64,000 bases of DNA from JACNKJ01 sp964344565 (GTDB lineage: Bacteria > Krumholzibacteriota > Krumholzibacteriia > JACNKJ01). The notes below the pieces were generated by a model. That model had not been told where the DNA came from. It did not search any database and was given only the letters and a program-made list of their open reading frames with translations. How positions within the stretch are numbered: position 1 is the stretch's first letter; each line of letters begins with the position of its first letter. Below, one piece after another: positions 16,558 through 24,713 of this stretch. Where the stretch lies: positions 186,001-250,000 of the forward strand of contig CAYFNT010000002.1 in the NCBI GenBank assembly GCA_964344565.1. Reading direction: 5' to 3'. Position numbers and translations under genes: made by a program.

Positions 16558-17217
16558 CTACTCTCCTTTCTGCAGGCCGAGGTAGGAACGTTCGATGCCG
16601 AGCAGGATGCGCAGGGCCATGGACGCCGCGCCCAGGGCCGCGCCGATGATGATGCCTCGCTGCGCGGCCGCGTTGGGAACGTTCATGATCCAGTTGGTCC
16701 AGTCCGACAGGAAGGGCATGAAGCGCTGGGTCGCGGGATTCACGCCCAGCATGATGATCAGCGCCGCGATGAGCAGCATGGCCGCGTCCACGTTGCGCGC
16801 GCGGAAGGCGCGGAAGCTCGCCGAGGCCACGTAGAAGGCCAGCAGGCTGAACATGGTCGACTGCAGCGGCATGAACACCGACTCGACGATCCACCGGTAG
16901 ATGGGCAGCTCGTCGATGGTGAAGGGCTGATAGCTGAAGGCGTCCATGAGGCCGAAGACCGCGGCGATGACCAGCGCGAGCAGCAGCCAGACGGAGTTCA
17001 GCCAACCCTTCGCCTTGTTCGAGATCTTCTTCAGGTTCATCTGGAAGACGTTCACCACGCCCAACAGCAGCGCGCAGCCCGCGATGACGAGCATCCACTG
17101 CTCGAGGGTGTCGTTGGCCTGCTGCAATCCGTCTCCCGGCGTCGTGATGAAGAACGCGAGGATGGGTATCAGCCCGGCCAGGAGTGTGAACATCAATGGA
17201 AGTTGCTTCTTGTACAT
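16558..17217 (-). CDS. polytopic membrane protein, second gene of the operon
   Basis: 219 residues with about six predicted helices, opening with MYKKQLPLMFTLLAGLIPIL and containing the polar insert FQMNLKKISNKAKGW and LLGIERSYLGLQKGE at the C-terminus. No known motif is visible. It lies 12 bases downstream of the first operon gene and 2 bases upstream of the third, so production in fixed ratio with them is likely. Function unknown. Confidence 0.75.
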   Translation of the reverse strand: MYKKQLPLMFTLLAGLIPILAFFITTPGDGLQQANDTLEQWMLVIAGCALLLGVVNVFQMNLKKISNKAKGWLNSVWLLLALVIAAVFGLMDAFSYQPFTIDELPIYRWIVESVFMPLQSTMFSLLAFYVASASFRAFRARNVDAAMLLIAALIIMLGVNPATQRFMPFLSDWTNWIMNVPNAAAQRGIIIGAALGAASMALRILLGIERSYLGLQKGE

Positions 17218-17229
17218 GGTCGTATCCTC

Positions 17230-18093
17230 CTAGCCGCCGGACCGCAGCAGTGTCTGGAAGACGGTGCTTCCGGTGAAGGTGACGGTTAGGATTCCGAGGA
17301 TGATCCAGACCAGCAGCAGGAACTTCACGAAGTCCTGCCCCTTGATGCATCCCAGCATCACCGGCTCCCGCGACAGGTAGGCGCTCGCGGCGTAGAGCTC
17401 TTCGCCGATGAGCGTGTAGTCGCAGGTGGTGACGAAGAAGGGAAGCTGGGCCACTTCGGCGGTGCCGGCGATCTGGATCGCGCCGGTGGACTGTCCGGCC
17501 TCGGCCAGCAGCAGGCTTTCGGCGAAGAAGGATCCGATCAGGAAGTTCGCCGCGGGCTTCTCACGCACCATCTTGCCGGTGACCGCGGCCGTGTAGGCGA
17601 ACTGGTCGTAGGTGATGTAGGGGACCGTCTCCTCCTGGAACAGGTCCGGTCGCCCGGCCTCGAGGTAGGCCTCCTTCACCGTTTCCCGCGCCGCGGCGTA
17701 GGTGAGAGGATCCTTGTTGGGCACTTCGAGCGGAGTGCCGTATTCGGCGGTGTGCTTGGCGACGTGCTTGAGCACGGCCATGGAGGCCAGGGTCTGCACC
17801 TCGCCGATGGTTCCGATGCCGGGCACGTAGAGCACCTTCTTGCCCAGCTCCGTGGATCGGCCGATGGCCTCCTCCACGGCGTTCAGACCGGCGATGCGGC
17901 GGATGTAGAGTTCCCTTCCGCGACGGGCCAGCCAGATGGACACCACGATGACGATGGTGAAGACGATGAAGAGGATCATCGCGGATCGGTTTTCCGTTCG
18001 GAATCCCCATCCGACCGCCTCTTCCTGGGCCAGGGCGGGCACGGCGTGCAAGATTGCGCCGGCCGCCGGGAGGAGAAGCTTGTTTCGAATCAT
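17230..18093 (-). CDS. membrane-anchored protein, first gene of the operon (possibly DUF6754-like)
   Basis: 287 residues. An N-terminal helix (LLLPAAGAILHAVPALAQ) could be a signal peptide, followed by a second helix (AMILFIVFTIVIVVSIWLA) and a C-terminal one (FVKFLLLVWIILGILTVTF). The soluble part has LYVPGIGTIGEVQTLASM, YITYDQFAYTAAVTGKMV and LPFFVTTCDYTLIGEELYA. From memory it resembles the family named DUF6754, but I cannot confirm this. It heads a compact operon of four membrane proteins. The ATG at 18093 has a GAGGGAG ribosome-binding site and a good promoter 50 bases upstream. Confidence 0.75.
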   Translation of the reverse strand: MIRNKLLLPAAGAILHAVPALAQEEAVGWGFRTENRSAMILFIVFTIVIVVSIWLARRGRELYIRRIAGLNAVEEAIGRSTELGKKVLYVPGIGTIGEVQTLASMAVLKHVAKHTAEYGTPLEVPNKDPLTYAAARETVKEAYLEAGRPDLFQEETVPYITYDQFAYTAAVTGKMVREKPAANFLIGSFFAESLLLAEAGQSTGAIQIAGTAEVAQLPFFVTTCDYTLIGEELYAASAYLSREPVMLGCIKGQDFVKFLLLVWIILGILTVTFTGSTVFQTLLRSGG

Positions 18094-18142
18094 GAGCTCC
18101 CTCTTTGAGTGAAAGCCTTGCTTCCGTGGGGAATGACGGGGA

Positions 18143-18171
18143 AGAGTAGCCGCGTAGGGGCTTAAAGACAA
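18143..18171 (-). promoter_or_regulatory. promoter of the four-gene membrane operon
   Basis: On the minus strand TTGTCT (18166-18171) and TACTCT (18143-18148) are 17 nt apart. The leader is about 45 nt and ends in a GAGGGAG ribosome-binding site before the ATG at 18093. Confidence 0.6.
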
Positions 18172-18183
18172 TGGATTTAACCA

Positions 18184-18281
18184 TGGCAGGAAACTATTGG
18201 CAGGAGACTGATGACAGGAAACACCCAACCTCGCCCCGGCCTTTTCCGGTTTCCTGCCGACAGTTACCTGCCAATAGTTTC
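18184..18281. repeat. heptamer arrays in inverted orientation
   Basis: Six degenerate 7-mers (TGGCAGG/AAACTAT/TGGCAGG/AGACTGA/TGACAGG/AAACACC, 18184-18225) face a reverse-complement array at 18251-18281. The core GAAACTATTGGCAGG (18190-18204) is a perfect 15-bp match to the complement of 18267-18281, inside arms of about 31 nt with a loop of some 29-45 nt. The right arm supplies the last codons of hisC (E-T-I-G-R-stop). Confidence 0.75.
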
Positions 18282-19358
18282 TTTCAGCGCTTCAAGGAAC
18301 ACCTCGTTCTCCTCCTCCGTGCCGATGGTGACCCGGAAGAGTTCGGGAAAGCCGAAGGGCGCCAGGGGCCGGACGATCACGCCCCGCTCCAGGAGCTTCC
18401 GGCAGATGTCCTGACAGCCTTCGGCCCCGTCGGCCTTGACCGCCAAGAAGTTAGTGCTGCCCGGCAGCACCCCGAATCCGGCGAGATTCAGGGCTTCGGC
18501 CAGCCTCTTTCGGCCTTCGAGGGTTCCCCGCACGGTGTGATCCAGGAAATCCCTGTCCTCGAGTGCGGCCATGCCGGCGGCCTGGGCGGGAATGCTGGGC
18601 TCGAAGGGCAGCTTCACCTTCATGAGGTTTGCGATGAGGTCCTCGTGGGCGAACCCGTATCCGATGCGCAGGCCCGCGAGGCCGTAGGCCTTCGAGAAGG
18701 TGCGCAGGGTGATGACGTTGTCGTAGCGGTAGGTCATGGAATCGGGGAAGCGGGGATCGTCCGCGGCGAATTCGATGTAGGCCTCGTCGTAGATCACGAG
18801 GGCCCGCGAGGGCACGTGTTCCATGAAGGCGTCGAATTCGTCCCGGGTGAAGATGGTGCCCGTGGGATTGTCCGGATTGGCCAGGTAGAGGATCTTCGTG
18901 TACTCGTTGATCTCGCGGGCCATGGCCTCGAGGTCGTAGCGATAGTCGGCCTTGCGCGGAACGAGCGCGATCTTCCGCCCGCTGCCCTTGGCGAGGACCA
19001 TGAAACCGACGAAGGTGCTCTCGGCGGTGAGGATCTCGTCCTCGTCGCAGAGGAAGGTGCGCATGATGTTCGCCATGATGCCTTCGCTGCCGCTGCCCAC
19101 CACCACGTTCTCCACCTTCACGTCGAACCGCTCGGCCAGAGCCCCCCTCAGATCGCGGGCGAGCATGTCCGGATAGCGGTGCAGCCCACCCAATACTTCC
19201 TCGACGGCCTTCAAAGCTCGAGGAGAGGGCCCCCAGGGATTCTCGTTGCTGGCCAGCTTGATCACCCGATCCAGGCCCAGTTCCCTCTGGACCTCTTCGA
19301 TGGGCTTCCCGGGCGAGTAGGGCCTCAAGTTCTTGATGGCTTTCGGAACGAGGGGCAT
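18264..19358 (-). CDS. hisC: histidinol-phosphate aminotransferase
   Basis: 364 residues, a class-II PLP aminotransferase of the HisC type. It shows IKLASNENPWGPSP (substrate-side N-terminal motif), VVGSGSEGIM, YLANPDNPTGT (PLP pyridine-binding Asn and Pro), IYDEAYIEF (Asp binding PLP N1), TFSKAYGLAGLRIGY (Schiff-base Lys in SKAYGLAGLR) and the terminal R(V/I)T(I/V)G. It transfers an amino group from glutamate to imidazole-acetol phosphate in histidine synthesis; some HisC proteins also serve phenylalanine and tyrosine synthesis. The ATG at 19358 is preferred because GGAGG lies 5 nt upstream; a TTG 12 bases earlier would start inside that site. No other his gene is nearby. Its last five codons lie in a heptamer repeat. 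Confidence 0.92.
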   Translation of the reverse strand: MPLVPKAIKNLRPYSPGKPIEEVQRELGLDRVIKLASNENPWGPSPRALKAVEEVLGGLHRYPDMLARDLRGALAERFDVKVENVVVGSGSEGIMANIMRTFLCDEDEILTAESTFVGFMVLAKGSGRKIALVPRKADYRYDLEAMAREINEYTKILYLANPDNPTGTIFTRDEFDAFMEHVPSRALVIYDEAYIEFAADDPRFPDSMTYRYDNVITLRTFSKAYGLAGLRIGYGFAHEDLIANLMKVKLPFEPSIPAQAAGMAALEDRDFLDHTVRGTLEGRKRLAEALNLAGFGVLPGSTNFLAVKADGAEGCQDICRKLLERGVIVRPLAPFGFPELFRVTIGTEEENEVFLEALKETIGR

Positions 19359-19396
19359 CGCTTCCTCCAAAGAATTCTATCCTCAAGTACTGCCAC

Positions 19397-19425
19397 AGGT
19401 TAGCCGATACCCTCCCCACGGGCAA
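19397..19425 (-). promoter_or_regulatory. promoter of hisC
   Basis: On the minus strand TTGCCC (19420-19425) and TAACCT (19397-19402) are 17 nt apart, leaving a leader of about 32 nt with GGAGG before the ATG. Confidence 0.5.
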
Positions 19426-19452
19426 GGCGGCCTTTCCTAGGCCGCGGCGATT

Positions 19453-19461
19453 TGCTATAAT
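19453..19461 (+). promoter_or_regulatory. extended -10 promoter of the M10-like peptidase gene
   Basis: TGCTATAAT at 19453-19461 is a consensus extended -10. There is no good -35, which extended -10 promoters tolerate. The leader is about 70 nt. Confidence 0.5.
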
Positions 19462-19539
19462 GTGGAGTATCTCTTTGCGCCATACTTCAACCAATTCGCC
19501 ATAGAGGATACTCTGGCTCACCGCACAGGAAGGTACGCT

Positions 19540-21168
19540 ATGATTGGCAAGACCCTGCGCAGGACCACCGTCCTGTTGGCCACGCTTCTTTTCCTGGTCC
19601 CTGGATTCGCACTGGCCGGCAGCGAGTGCGACCACAGCGACCATCCCTTCTACCCGGTCATCGAGGACGCGGTGGCGAAGGCCGTGATGAACAGCCTTCT
19701 CGACGTCTACGTGCCGGACGATCCCCTCGACGCGATCATGTGCTTCGAGACGCCGACCCGCGCCTTCTGCGTGGACCCAAGCACTCCCTACGATCGCATG
19801 ATCGAGATCATCCAGAACCTGCCCACGGGCAGCGAGTTCGACAGCGACCGCTACTGGCGCAATGATCGTTGGATCACCACCGCCTACGGCGGCACCGGTG
19901 CCCTGGGCGATCCCATCACCCTGACCTACAGCTTCCTGCCCGACGGCACCGCCATCAACGCCGACGGCGGAGAGCCGAGCCGTCTCTATGACGAGTTCAA
20001 CGACCAGTTCGGCGACGAGGCCACCTGGAAGCAGATCTTCACCGACTGCTTCGCCGACTGGGCCAGCCACATCGGCATCACCTACATCGAGGTGAGCGAT
20101 GACGGCGCGCCCTTCCCCGGCAGCGCGGGCTCCCTGGGCGATCGCGGCGACGTGCGCATCGGCGCTCACTACATCGACGGCAGCGGCGGGACCCTGGCCT
20201 ACAACTACTTCCCCGACCAGGGCGACATGGTCATCGACACGTCCGAAAACTGGAACTCCGGCAACCTTCGGGCCATCCGGAACACCATCATGCATGAGCA
20301 CGGTCACGGACAGGGTCTCGGTCACACGACTCCCGAGAACGGCACCAAGCTCATGGAAGCTTATCTGAACACGAACTTCCTGGGTCCCCAGGAAGACGAC
20401 ATCCGTGGCGGCAGCCGCAACTATGGTGATTCCTTCGAGGATGACGATCAGGCCGGCCTCGCCAATCAGCTCGGCACCTGGGAAGGCGTGAAGGTCACCA
20501 TCGATCACAACCTCGACTTCCTGAACGACGTCGACTGGTTCGAATTCCACACGGTTTCGACCAGCGAGCTGGACATCACCTTCGACCCCATCGGCGCCCA
20601 CGTGCAGCTCGGCTGGCAGGGCGGCGCGCCCCCGGTCTGGTACGACACCGACCAGATGATGGACCTCGGCTTCAAGCTCTACGATTCCGATCTCAACGAA
20701 CTGGTCTACGTTGAAGACGGCGATCACGGCGACAGCGAGATGCTGGTGGATTACGAAGTGCCCGCCGGCACCTACTTCCTCGAGATCGTTCGCGAGGTCG
20801 GCTCCACCGGCGCCGATGTGCAGCGCTACAACCTGCTGCAGTGGATCACCATCACCGATCCCACCGACGTGGACGATCCTGTGACGCCCGCGTCCGACCT
20901 GCAGGCCAGCGTCTATCCCAACCCCTTCAACCCCAAGACCACCGTGCGCTTCTACGCCCCTCAGGCGGGCGCGGCCTTCGTGGACGTCTTCGATATGGGC
21001 GGACACCGGGTCGATCGCATGGCCGTCGTGGCCGATCAGGCCGGCTGGGTTGAGACCGAGTGGGACGGCAAGACCTCGGGCGGCGAGTCCGCCGCCAGCG
21101 GCATCTACTTCATGAAGGTGCGCGTGGGAGACAGCAGTCAGACCGTGCGTGCGGTGTTGCTGAAGTAA
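19540..21168 (+). CDS. secreted metzincin (M10/matrixin-like) peptidase with FlgD-like C-terminal domain
   Basis: 542 residues. The signal peptide TVLLATLLFLVPGFALAG is followed by a catalytic domain with the metzincin zinc motif HEHGHGQGLGH at residues 252-262 (HExxHxxGxxH, with H252, E253, H256 and H262). PITLTYSF earlier is typical of a matrixin-type N-terminal strand. Residues about 320-450 contain DDVDWFEF- and AGTYFLEIV-type strands of a PPC-like pre-peptidase C-terminal domain. The last 80 residues have YPNPFNPKTT, DMGG, SGIYFMKV and end in LLK, the surface-sorting domain. It is most likely an exported zinc protease that feeds on or processes extracellular protein. AGGAAGG precedes the ATG. 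Confidence 0.9.
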   Translation: MIGKTLRRTTVLLATLLFLVPGFALAGSECDHSDHPFYPVIEDAVAKAVMNSLLDVYVPDDPLDAIMCFETPTRAFCVDPSTPYDRMIEIIQNLPTGSEFDSDRYWRNDRWITTAYGGTGALGDPITLTYSFLPDGTAINADGGEPSRLYDEFNDQFGDEATWKQIFTDCFADWASHIGITYIEVSDDGAPFPGSAGSLGDRGDVRIGAHYIDGSGGTLAYNYFPDQGDMVIDTSENWNSGNLRAIRNTIMHEHGHGQGLGHTTPENGTKLMEAYLNTNFLGPQEDDIRGGSRNYGDSFEDDDQAGLANQLGTWEGVKVTIDHNLDFLNDVDWFEFHTVSTSELDITFDPIGAHVQLGWQGGAPPVWYDTDQMMDLGFKLYDSDLNELVYVEDGDHGDSEMLVDYEVPAGTYFLEIVREVGSTGADVQRYNLLQWITITDPTDVDDPVTPASDLQASVYPNPFNPKTTVRFYAPQAGAAFVDVFDMGGHRVDRMAVVADQAGWVETEWDGKTSGGESAASGIYFMKVRVGDSSQTVRAVLLK

Positions 21169-21220
21169 CACGAGAGTGGAGGGCAAGGTCCCTCCCCTCG
21201 TTCCAGTTTAAATGTCACTC

Positions 21221-21242
21221 GGGGAGGGAGTCATCCCTCCCC
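21221..21242. terminator. hairpin downstream of the metzincin gene
   Basis: GGGGAGGGA (21221-21229) pairs with TCCCTCCCC (21234-21242) around GTCA. The following bases (GTTCTCATT) are only moderately T-rich, so termination is possible but not certain. A weaker GGAGGG/CCCTCC hairpin lies at 21178-21195. Confidence 0.45.
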
Positions 21243-21300
21243 GTTCTCATTGCTCCCCACTCTCCCTCGCTATGGATATCCAGGGCGCATCGTTGCCGGT

Positions 21301-21408
21301 GGCGGGGCTGGGCCTACCTTCGGACGCATCTGAGCCGGCCCGAAGCATTCGCAAATTCAACAGTTTCGAGCCGGCGAAGCTAAGGGAGAAGGTAGGCCCA
21401 GCCCCGCC
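21301..21408. repeat. 108-bp element with perfect 21-bp terminal inverted repeats
   Basis: Bases 21301-21321 (GGCGGGGCTGGG..CCTTC) are the exact reverse complement of 21388-21408, enclosing 66 nt. The element sits in a 293-base gene-free gap and ends 9 bases before the -10 of the next gene. No coding capacity. It could be a MITE-like remnant, a transcribed hairpin or a terminator-attenuator. Confidence 0.7.
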
Positions 21409-21413
21409 TCCTG

Positions 21414-21422
21414 TGGTATAAT
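21414..21422 (+). promoter_or_regulatory. extended -10 promoter of the C10-like peptidase gene
   Basis: TGGTATAAT at 21414-21422 (TGn-TATAAT, extended -10). The -35 position falls in the inverted repeat and does not match consensus. The leader carries AAAGGAG before the ATG at 21462. It is the same promoter type as the other secreted peptidase at 19453. Confidence 0.55.
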
Positions 21423-21461
21423 GTGCCCTGAATATCCGATTTTCCCCAAAGGAGATGCACC

Positions 21462-24400
21462 ATGAAGCACGTCCTCGTCGGTCTCATTCTGATAACCCTT
21501 TTCTGCGCCTTCCCGGCGACCGCGGAAGTGGCCAGCCTCAGCGAGGCCCGCACCGTGGCCGAGGCCTTCGTCGCAGAGCAGACCGCGCATGTGGGCAACT
21601 GGGGCGGTTCGTCCTCCGCGCGCGTAACGGGATGCTACGAACTCACCCGAGACGGCGAACTGCTCGGCTACTGGGCGCCGGTGGAGCCCTCCGGCCACGT
21701 CATCATCTCGCTGCTCAAGGAGATGCCGGCGATCAAGGCCTGGTCCGACACGGACAGCTTCGATGCCGATATCGACTACGGCTACACGGCTCTGATCAAG
21801 GACACCTTCCAGAAGACCCTCGACTTCGCGCGCGAGGAGTACGGCGGCCTCGACCACCTGCCGGCCTCCGCCTCCGCTCCGCACAACCGCGAGAGCTGGC
21901 AGAAGCTCATGGCCAGCGAACCGCTGCCGCGCACCCGCGACATGATCGGGCCGGTGCTCTCCACCAACTGGCACCAGGAAAGTCCCTACTGGAACGACTG
22001 TCCCGACGGCGACGGCGGCCTCACCCTCGTGGGCTGCGTGTCCACCTCGGCGTCCATGATCATGAAGTACTGGGAGTATCCCGAGTACGGCATCGGCGGA
22101 CACGGCTATGACTGGGACGGCGACGACTCCTGCGGCGGCTCCACGCCGGGCGAGTATCTCTACGTGGAATTCTCCGATCCCTACGACTGGGCGAACATCA
22201 AGAACAGCTACACCGGCGGATACACTCCAGAGGAGGCCGCCGCGGTGGCGGAACTCAACTACGAAGTTGCCGTGGCCTTCGAGATGGACTTCGGCCACTG
22301 CGGATCGGGCAGCTACGTCACCGACGGCGTGACGGTCTATCCCGACTTCTTCGACTACAGCGATGACATCGAACTGGTCCATCGCGACAACTACACGCAG
22401 ATGGAGTGGTGGGACATCATCTGCCACGAGATCCGCATGGTGCCGGCGCGGCCGATCCACTACCGCATCTACACACACTCGATCATCTGCGACGGCATCA
22501 ACGACCTGGGCGGACCCTACTACTACCATCTCAACTACGGCTGGGGCGGCGGATACAACTCCTGGTACAGCATCGACAACCTCTACTGTCCCTGGTCGGG
22601 TTGCGGTCTTGATCAGGAATGGATCCTCATCAACATCGAACCCAAGGGCTTCTTCGACGTGACCGCGCCCGACGCCGAAACCATCTGGTACCACGACGAG
22701 GCCGCGGGTCTGGTCGAGTGGACCGGCTGCACCGGCACCGAGGTCTTCGTGGACCTCTACCAGGGCGACACCTTCGTGGCGAACGTCATCGGCGTCACCC
22801 CCAATGACGGTTCCGAGGATCCCGGCATCAACGTGGATCCGGCCTGGGGCACGGGTTCGAATTTCCGCCTGAAGGTCATCGACGAGAACAACAAGTTCGG
22901 CTGGAGCGCAGACTTCGGCATCTACGGCGGCGAAAGCTGGACCGACGTGACCACCCCCGTGGTGGGCGATACGGGCGGCGGCCAGGCCGTGGCCTGGGGC
23001 GATCTGGACGGCGACGGCTTCTTCGACATCTACACGTCCAACGACAATGAGCCCAACCGCTGCTACGACAATGCCGCGGGCACCTTCGTCGACGCGACGG
23101 TCGCGCCTCTGGACATCTCCGACGCGAGCCGCGCGGCGGCCTGGGGCGACTACGACAACGACGGCGACCTCGACCTCTACGCGGTGCAGACCAGCGGCGA
23201 CGCCAACTACCTGTTCCGCAACGACGCCGGCACCTTCGTCGACGCCACTTCCGGCGATCTGGGCGACACCTCCTACAGCGAGGGCTGCGCCTGGGGCGAC
23301 TACGACGGCGATGGCTATCTCGACCTCTACGTGACCAACGTCTACGCGGCCGACAAGCTCTTCCACAACAACGGCGACGGCAGCTTCAGCGTGGACGTGG
23401 GCTATCCCATGAACGACGCCGGATGGGGACGCTCGGCCACCTGGGGCGACTACGACAACGACGGCGACCTCGATCTCTACCTCATGCGCTCGGGGCAGAA
23501 CCGTCTCTATCGCAACAACGGCAACAGCACCTTCCTGCGCATCACCACGGCTCCCGTGGGTGACGGCGGCAACGGATACGGCGCGGCCTGGGGCGATTAC
23601 GACAACGACGGCGACCTCGACCTCTACCTGGTCAACGACGGCGCCAACGTGCTTCTGGGCAACAACGGCGACGGCACCTTCAGCGACGTGACCACCGCGC
23701 CGCTGGACGACGCGGGCGCCGGCCGCTCCTGCGCCTGGGGCGACTACGACAGCGACGGCGACCTGGACCTGCTGGTCACCAATAACGGCGGCAACCACCT
23801 CTTCAAGAACCAGGGCGGCGGGCTCTTCACCGAGGCCACCGATCCACTCCTGGGCGATTCGGGAACCACCAACGCGGCGGCCTGGGCCGACTTCGACAAC
23901 GACGGCGACCTGGACGTCTACATGGCCAATGACGGCGGCGAGAACAAGCTCGTGCGCAACGACTTCCCGCCGGAGAACAACTGGCTGCAGGTGAAGCTCA
24001 CGGGCGTCACCTCGAACAAGCAGGGTATCGGCGCGAAGGTCAGCGTGACCGTCGACGGTCTCACGCAGATGCACGCCATCGGCGGCGACGCGGGGTACAT
24101 GTCCCAGAACATGGCCGTGGCCCACTTCGGCTTCGGCGAGGCGACGGGCACGGCCAACGTGCTGGTCACCTGGCCCGGAGGCGGAACCCAGATCGTGAGC
24201 GCGGTGGAACTGGACCAGCGCATCACCATCGAGGAGTCCGATGAGACGGCGGTGGATGACGCGGTGCCGGCCGGCACGCGGCTCCTGGCCAACTATCCGA
24301 ATCCCTTCAACCCGAAGACCGAGATCCGATTCAACCTGGACGAAAGCGCGAGCGTGAATCTGGCGATCTTCGATCTCAGCGGACGCAAGGTGCGCGATCT

Positions 24401-24551
24401 GATCGTGGACGCGGCCTACGGCGCAGGCCAGCACGGCATCGTCTGGGACGGTACCGACAAGGCGGGCAAGGCGCAGGGATCGGGCATCTACTTCTATCGT
24501 CTTACCGCCGACGACTTTGTCGATATGAAGAAGATGACTTTGCTGAAGTAA
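21462..24551 (+). CDS. secreted C10 (streptopain-like) cysteine peptidase with FG-GAP repeats, ASPIC/UnbV and FlgD-like domains
   Basis: 1029 residues. A signal peptide is followed by a Spi_C10-like propeptide (SEARTVAEAFVAEQ, GYWAPVEPSGHVIIS). The C10 catalytic domain has the nucleophile C192 in LVGCVSTSASMIMKYW and the general base H339 in THSIICDGIND, followed by HLNYGWGG. Residues about 490-840 hold seven FG-GAP/VCBS beta-propeller-type repeats of the form AWGDYDNDGDLDLY, with Asp-rich calcium-binding loops. An ASPIC/UnbV domain (GIGAKVSVTVDG, VLVTWPGGGTQ) and the PNPFNPKT sorting domain ending LLK complete it. The enzyme is probably made as a zymogen, exported and displayed or released. 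AAAGGAG precedes the ATG. The stop touches a heptamer array and a terminator. Confidence 0.92.
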   Translation: MKHVLVGLILITLFCAFPATAEVASLSEARTVAEAFVAEQTAHVGNWGGSSSARVTGCYELTRDGELLGYWAPVEPSGHVIISLLKEMPAIKAWSDTDSFDADIDYGYTALIKDTFQKTLDFAREEYGGLDHLPASASAPHNRESWQKLMASEPLPRTRDMIGPVLSTNWHQESPYWNDCPDGDGGLTLVGCVSTSASMIMKYWEYPEYGIGGHGYDWDGDDSCGGSTPGEYLYVEFSDPYDWANIKNSYTGGYTPEEAAAVAELNYEVAVAFEMDFGHCGSGSYVTDGVTVYPDFFDYSDDIELVHRDNYTQMEWWDIICHEIRMVPARPIHYRIYTHSIICDGINDLGGPYYYHLNYGWGGGYNSWYSIDNLYCPWSGCGLDQEWILINIEPKGFFDVTAPDAETIWYHDEAAGLVEWTGCTGTEVFVDLYQGDTFVANVIGVTPNDGSEDPGINVDPAWGTGSNFRLKVIDENNKFGWSADFGIYGGESWTDVTTPVVGDTGGGQAVAWGDLDGDGFFDIYTSNDNEPNRCYDNAAGTFVDATVAPLDISDASRAAAWGDYDNDGDLDLYAVQTSGDANYLFRNDAGTFVDATSGDLGDTSYSEGCAWGDYDGDGYLDLYVTNVYAADKLFHNNGDGSFSVDVGYPMNDAGWGRSATWGDYDNDGDLDLYLMRSGQNRLYRNNGNSTFLRITTAPVGDGGNGYGAAWGDYDNDGDLDLYLVNDGANVLLGNNGDGTFSDVTTAPLDDAGAGRSCAWGDYDSDGDLDLLVTNNGGNHLFKNQGGGLFTEATDPLLGDSGTTNAAAWADFDNDGDLDVYMANDGGENKLVRNDFPPENNWLQVKLTGVTSNKQGIGAKVSVTVDGLTQMHAIGGDAGYMSQNMAVAHFGFGEATGTANVLVTWPGGGTQIVSAVELDQRITIEESDETAVDDAVPAGTRLLANYPNPFNPKTEIRFNLDESASVNLAIFDLSGRKVRDLIVDAAYGAGQHGIVWDGTDKAGKAQGSGIYFYRLTADDFVDMKKMTLLK

Positions 24552-24587
24552 CTCAGAACTGAGAACTCAGAACTGAGAACTGAGAAC
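24551..24587. repeat. heptamer array, ACTGAGA type
   Basis: Five copies of ACT(G/C)AGA plus a partial sixth, starting at the last base of the preceding stop codon and ending 4 bases before a terminator stem. Confidence 0.8.
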
Positions 24588-24590
24588 AAG

Positions 24591-24618
24591 AAACCCCCTC
24601 TGACGACGGAGGGGGTTT
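24591..24618 (+). terminator. intrinsic terminator after the C10-like gene
   Basis: AAACCCCCTC (24591-24600) pairs with GAGGGGGTTT (24609-24618) around an 8-nt loop, followed by CTTCTT. Confidence 0.75.
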
Positions 24619-24624
24619 CTTCTT

Positions 24625-24652
24625 GTCCACGGTCCACAGTTCCAGGTTTCTC
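24625..24652. repeat. heptamer array, GTCCACA type
   Basis: GTCCACG-GTCCACA-GTTCCAG-GTTTCTC, four degenerate 7-mers, on the far side of the terminator from the ACTGAGA array. Confidence 0.5.
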
Positions 24653-24713
24653 CTATGGAAACCGTCGCCGAATTCGTGTAACTTAATTGCCTAACCCTAT
24701 TTGCGAGGCCCCT

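Noticed and set aside
18451..21186. Minus-strand frame of about 911 codons across hisC and the metzincin gene
   Set aside because: It runs out of frame with hisC and antisense to the metzincin, which both have clear domains and start signals.
21357..24434. Very long minus-strand frame (about 1025 codons) opposite the C10-like peptidase
   Set aside because: It is the antisense shadow of repetitive Asp/Gly-rich GC codons; the translation is low-complexity Val/Ala/Glu/His with no start signal, while the plus frame has a signal peptide, domains and a terminator.
24588..24713. Cobalamin riboswitch upstream of icmF
   Set aside because: Only 126 bases separate the terminator from the start; no B12-box-like sequence or room for the aptamer is seen.
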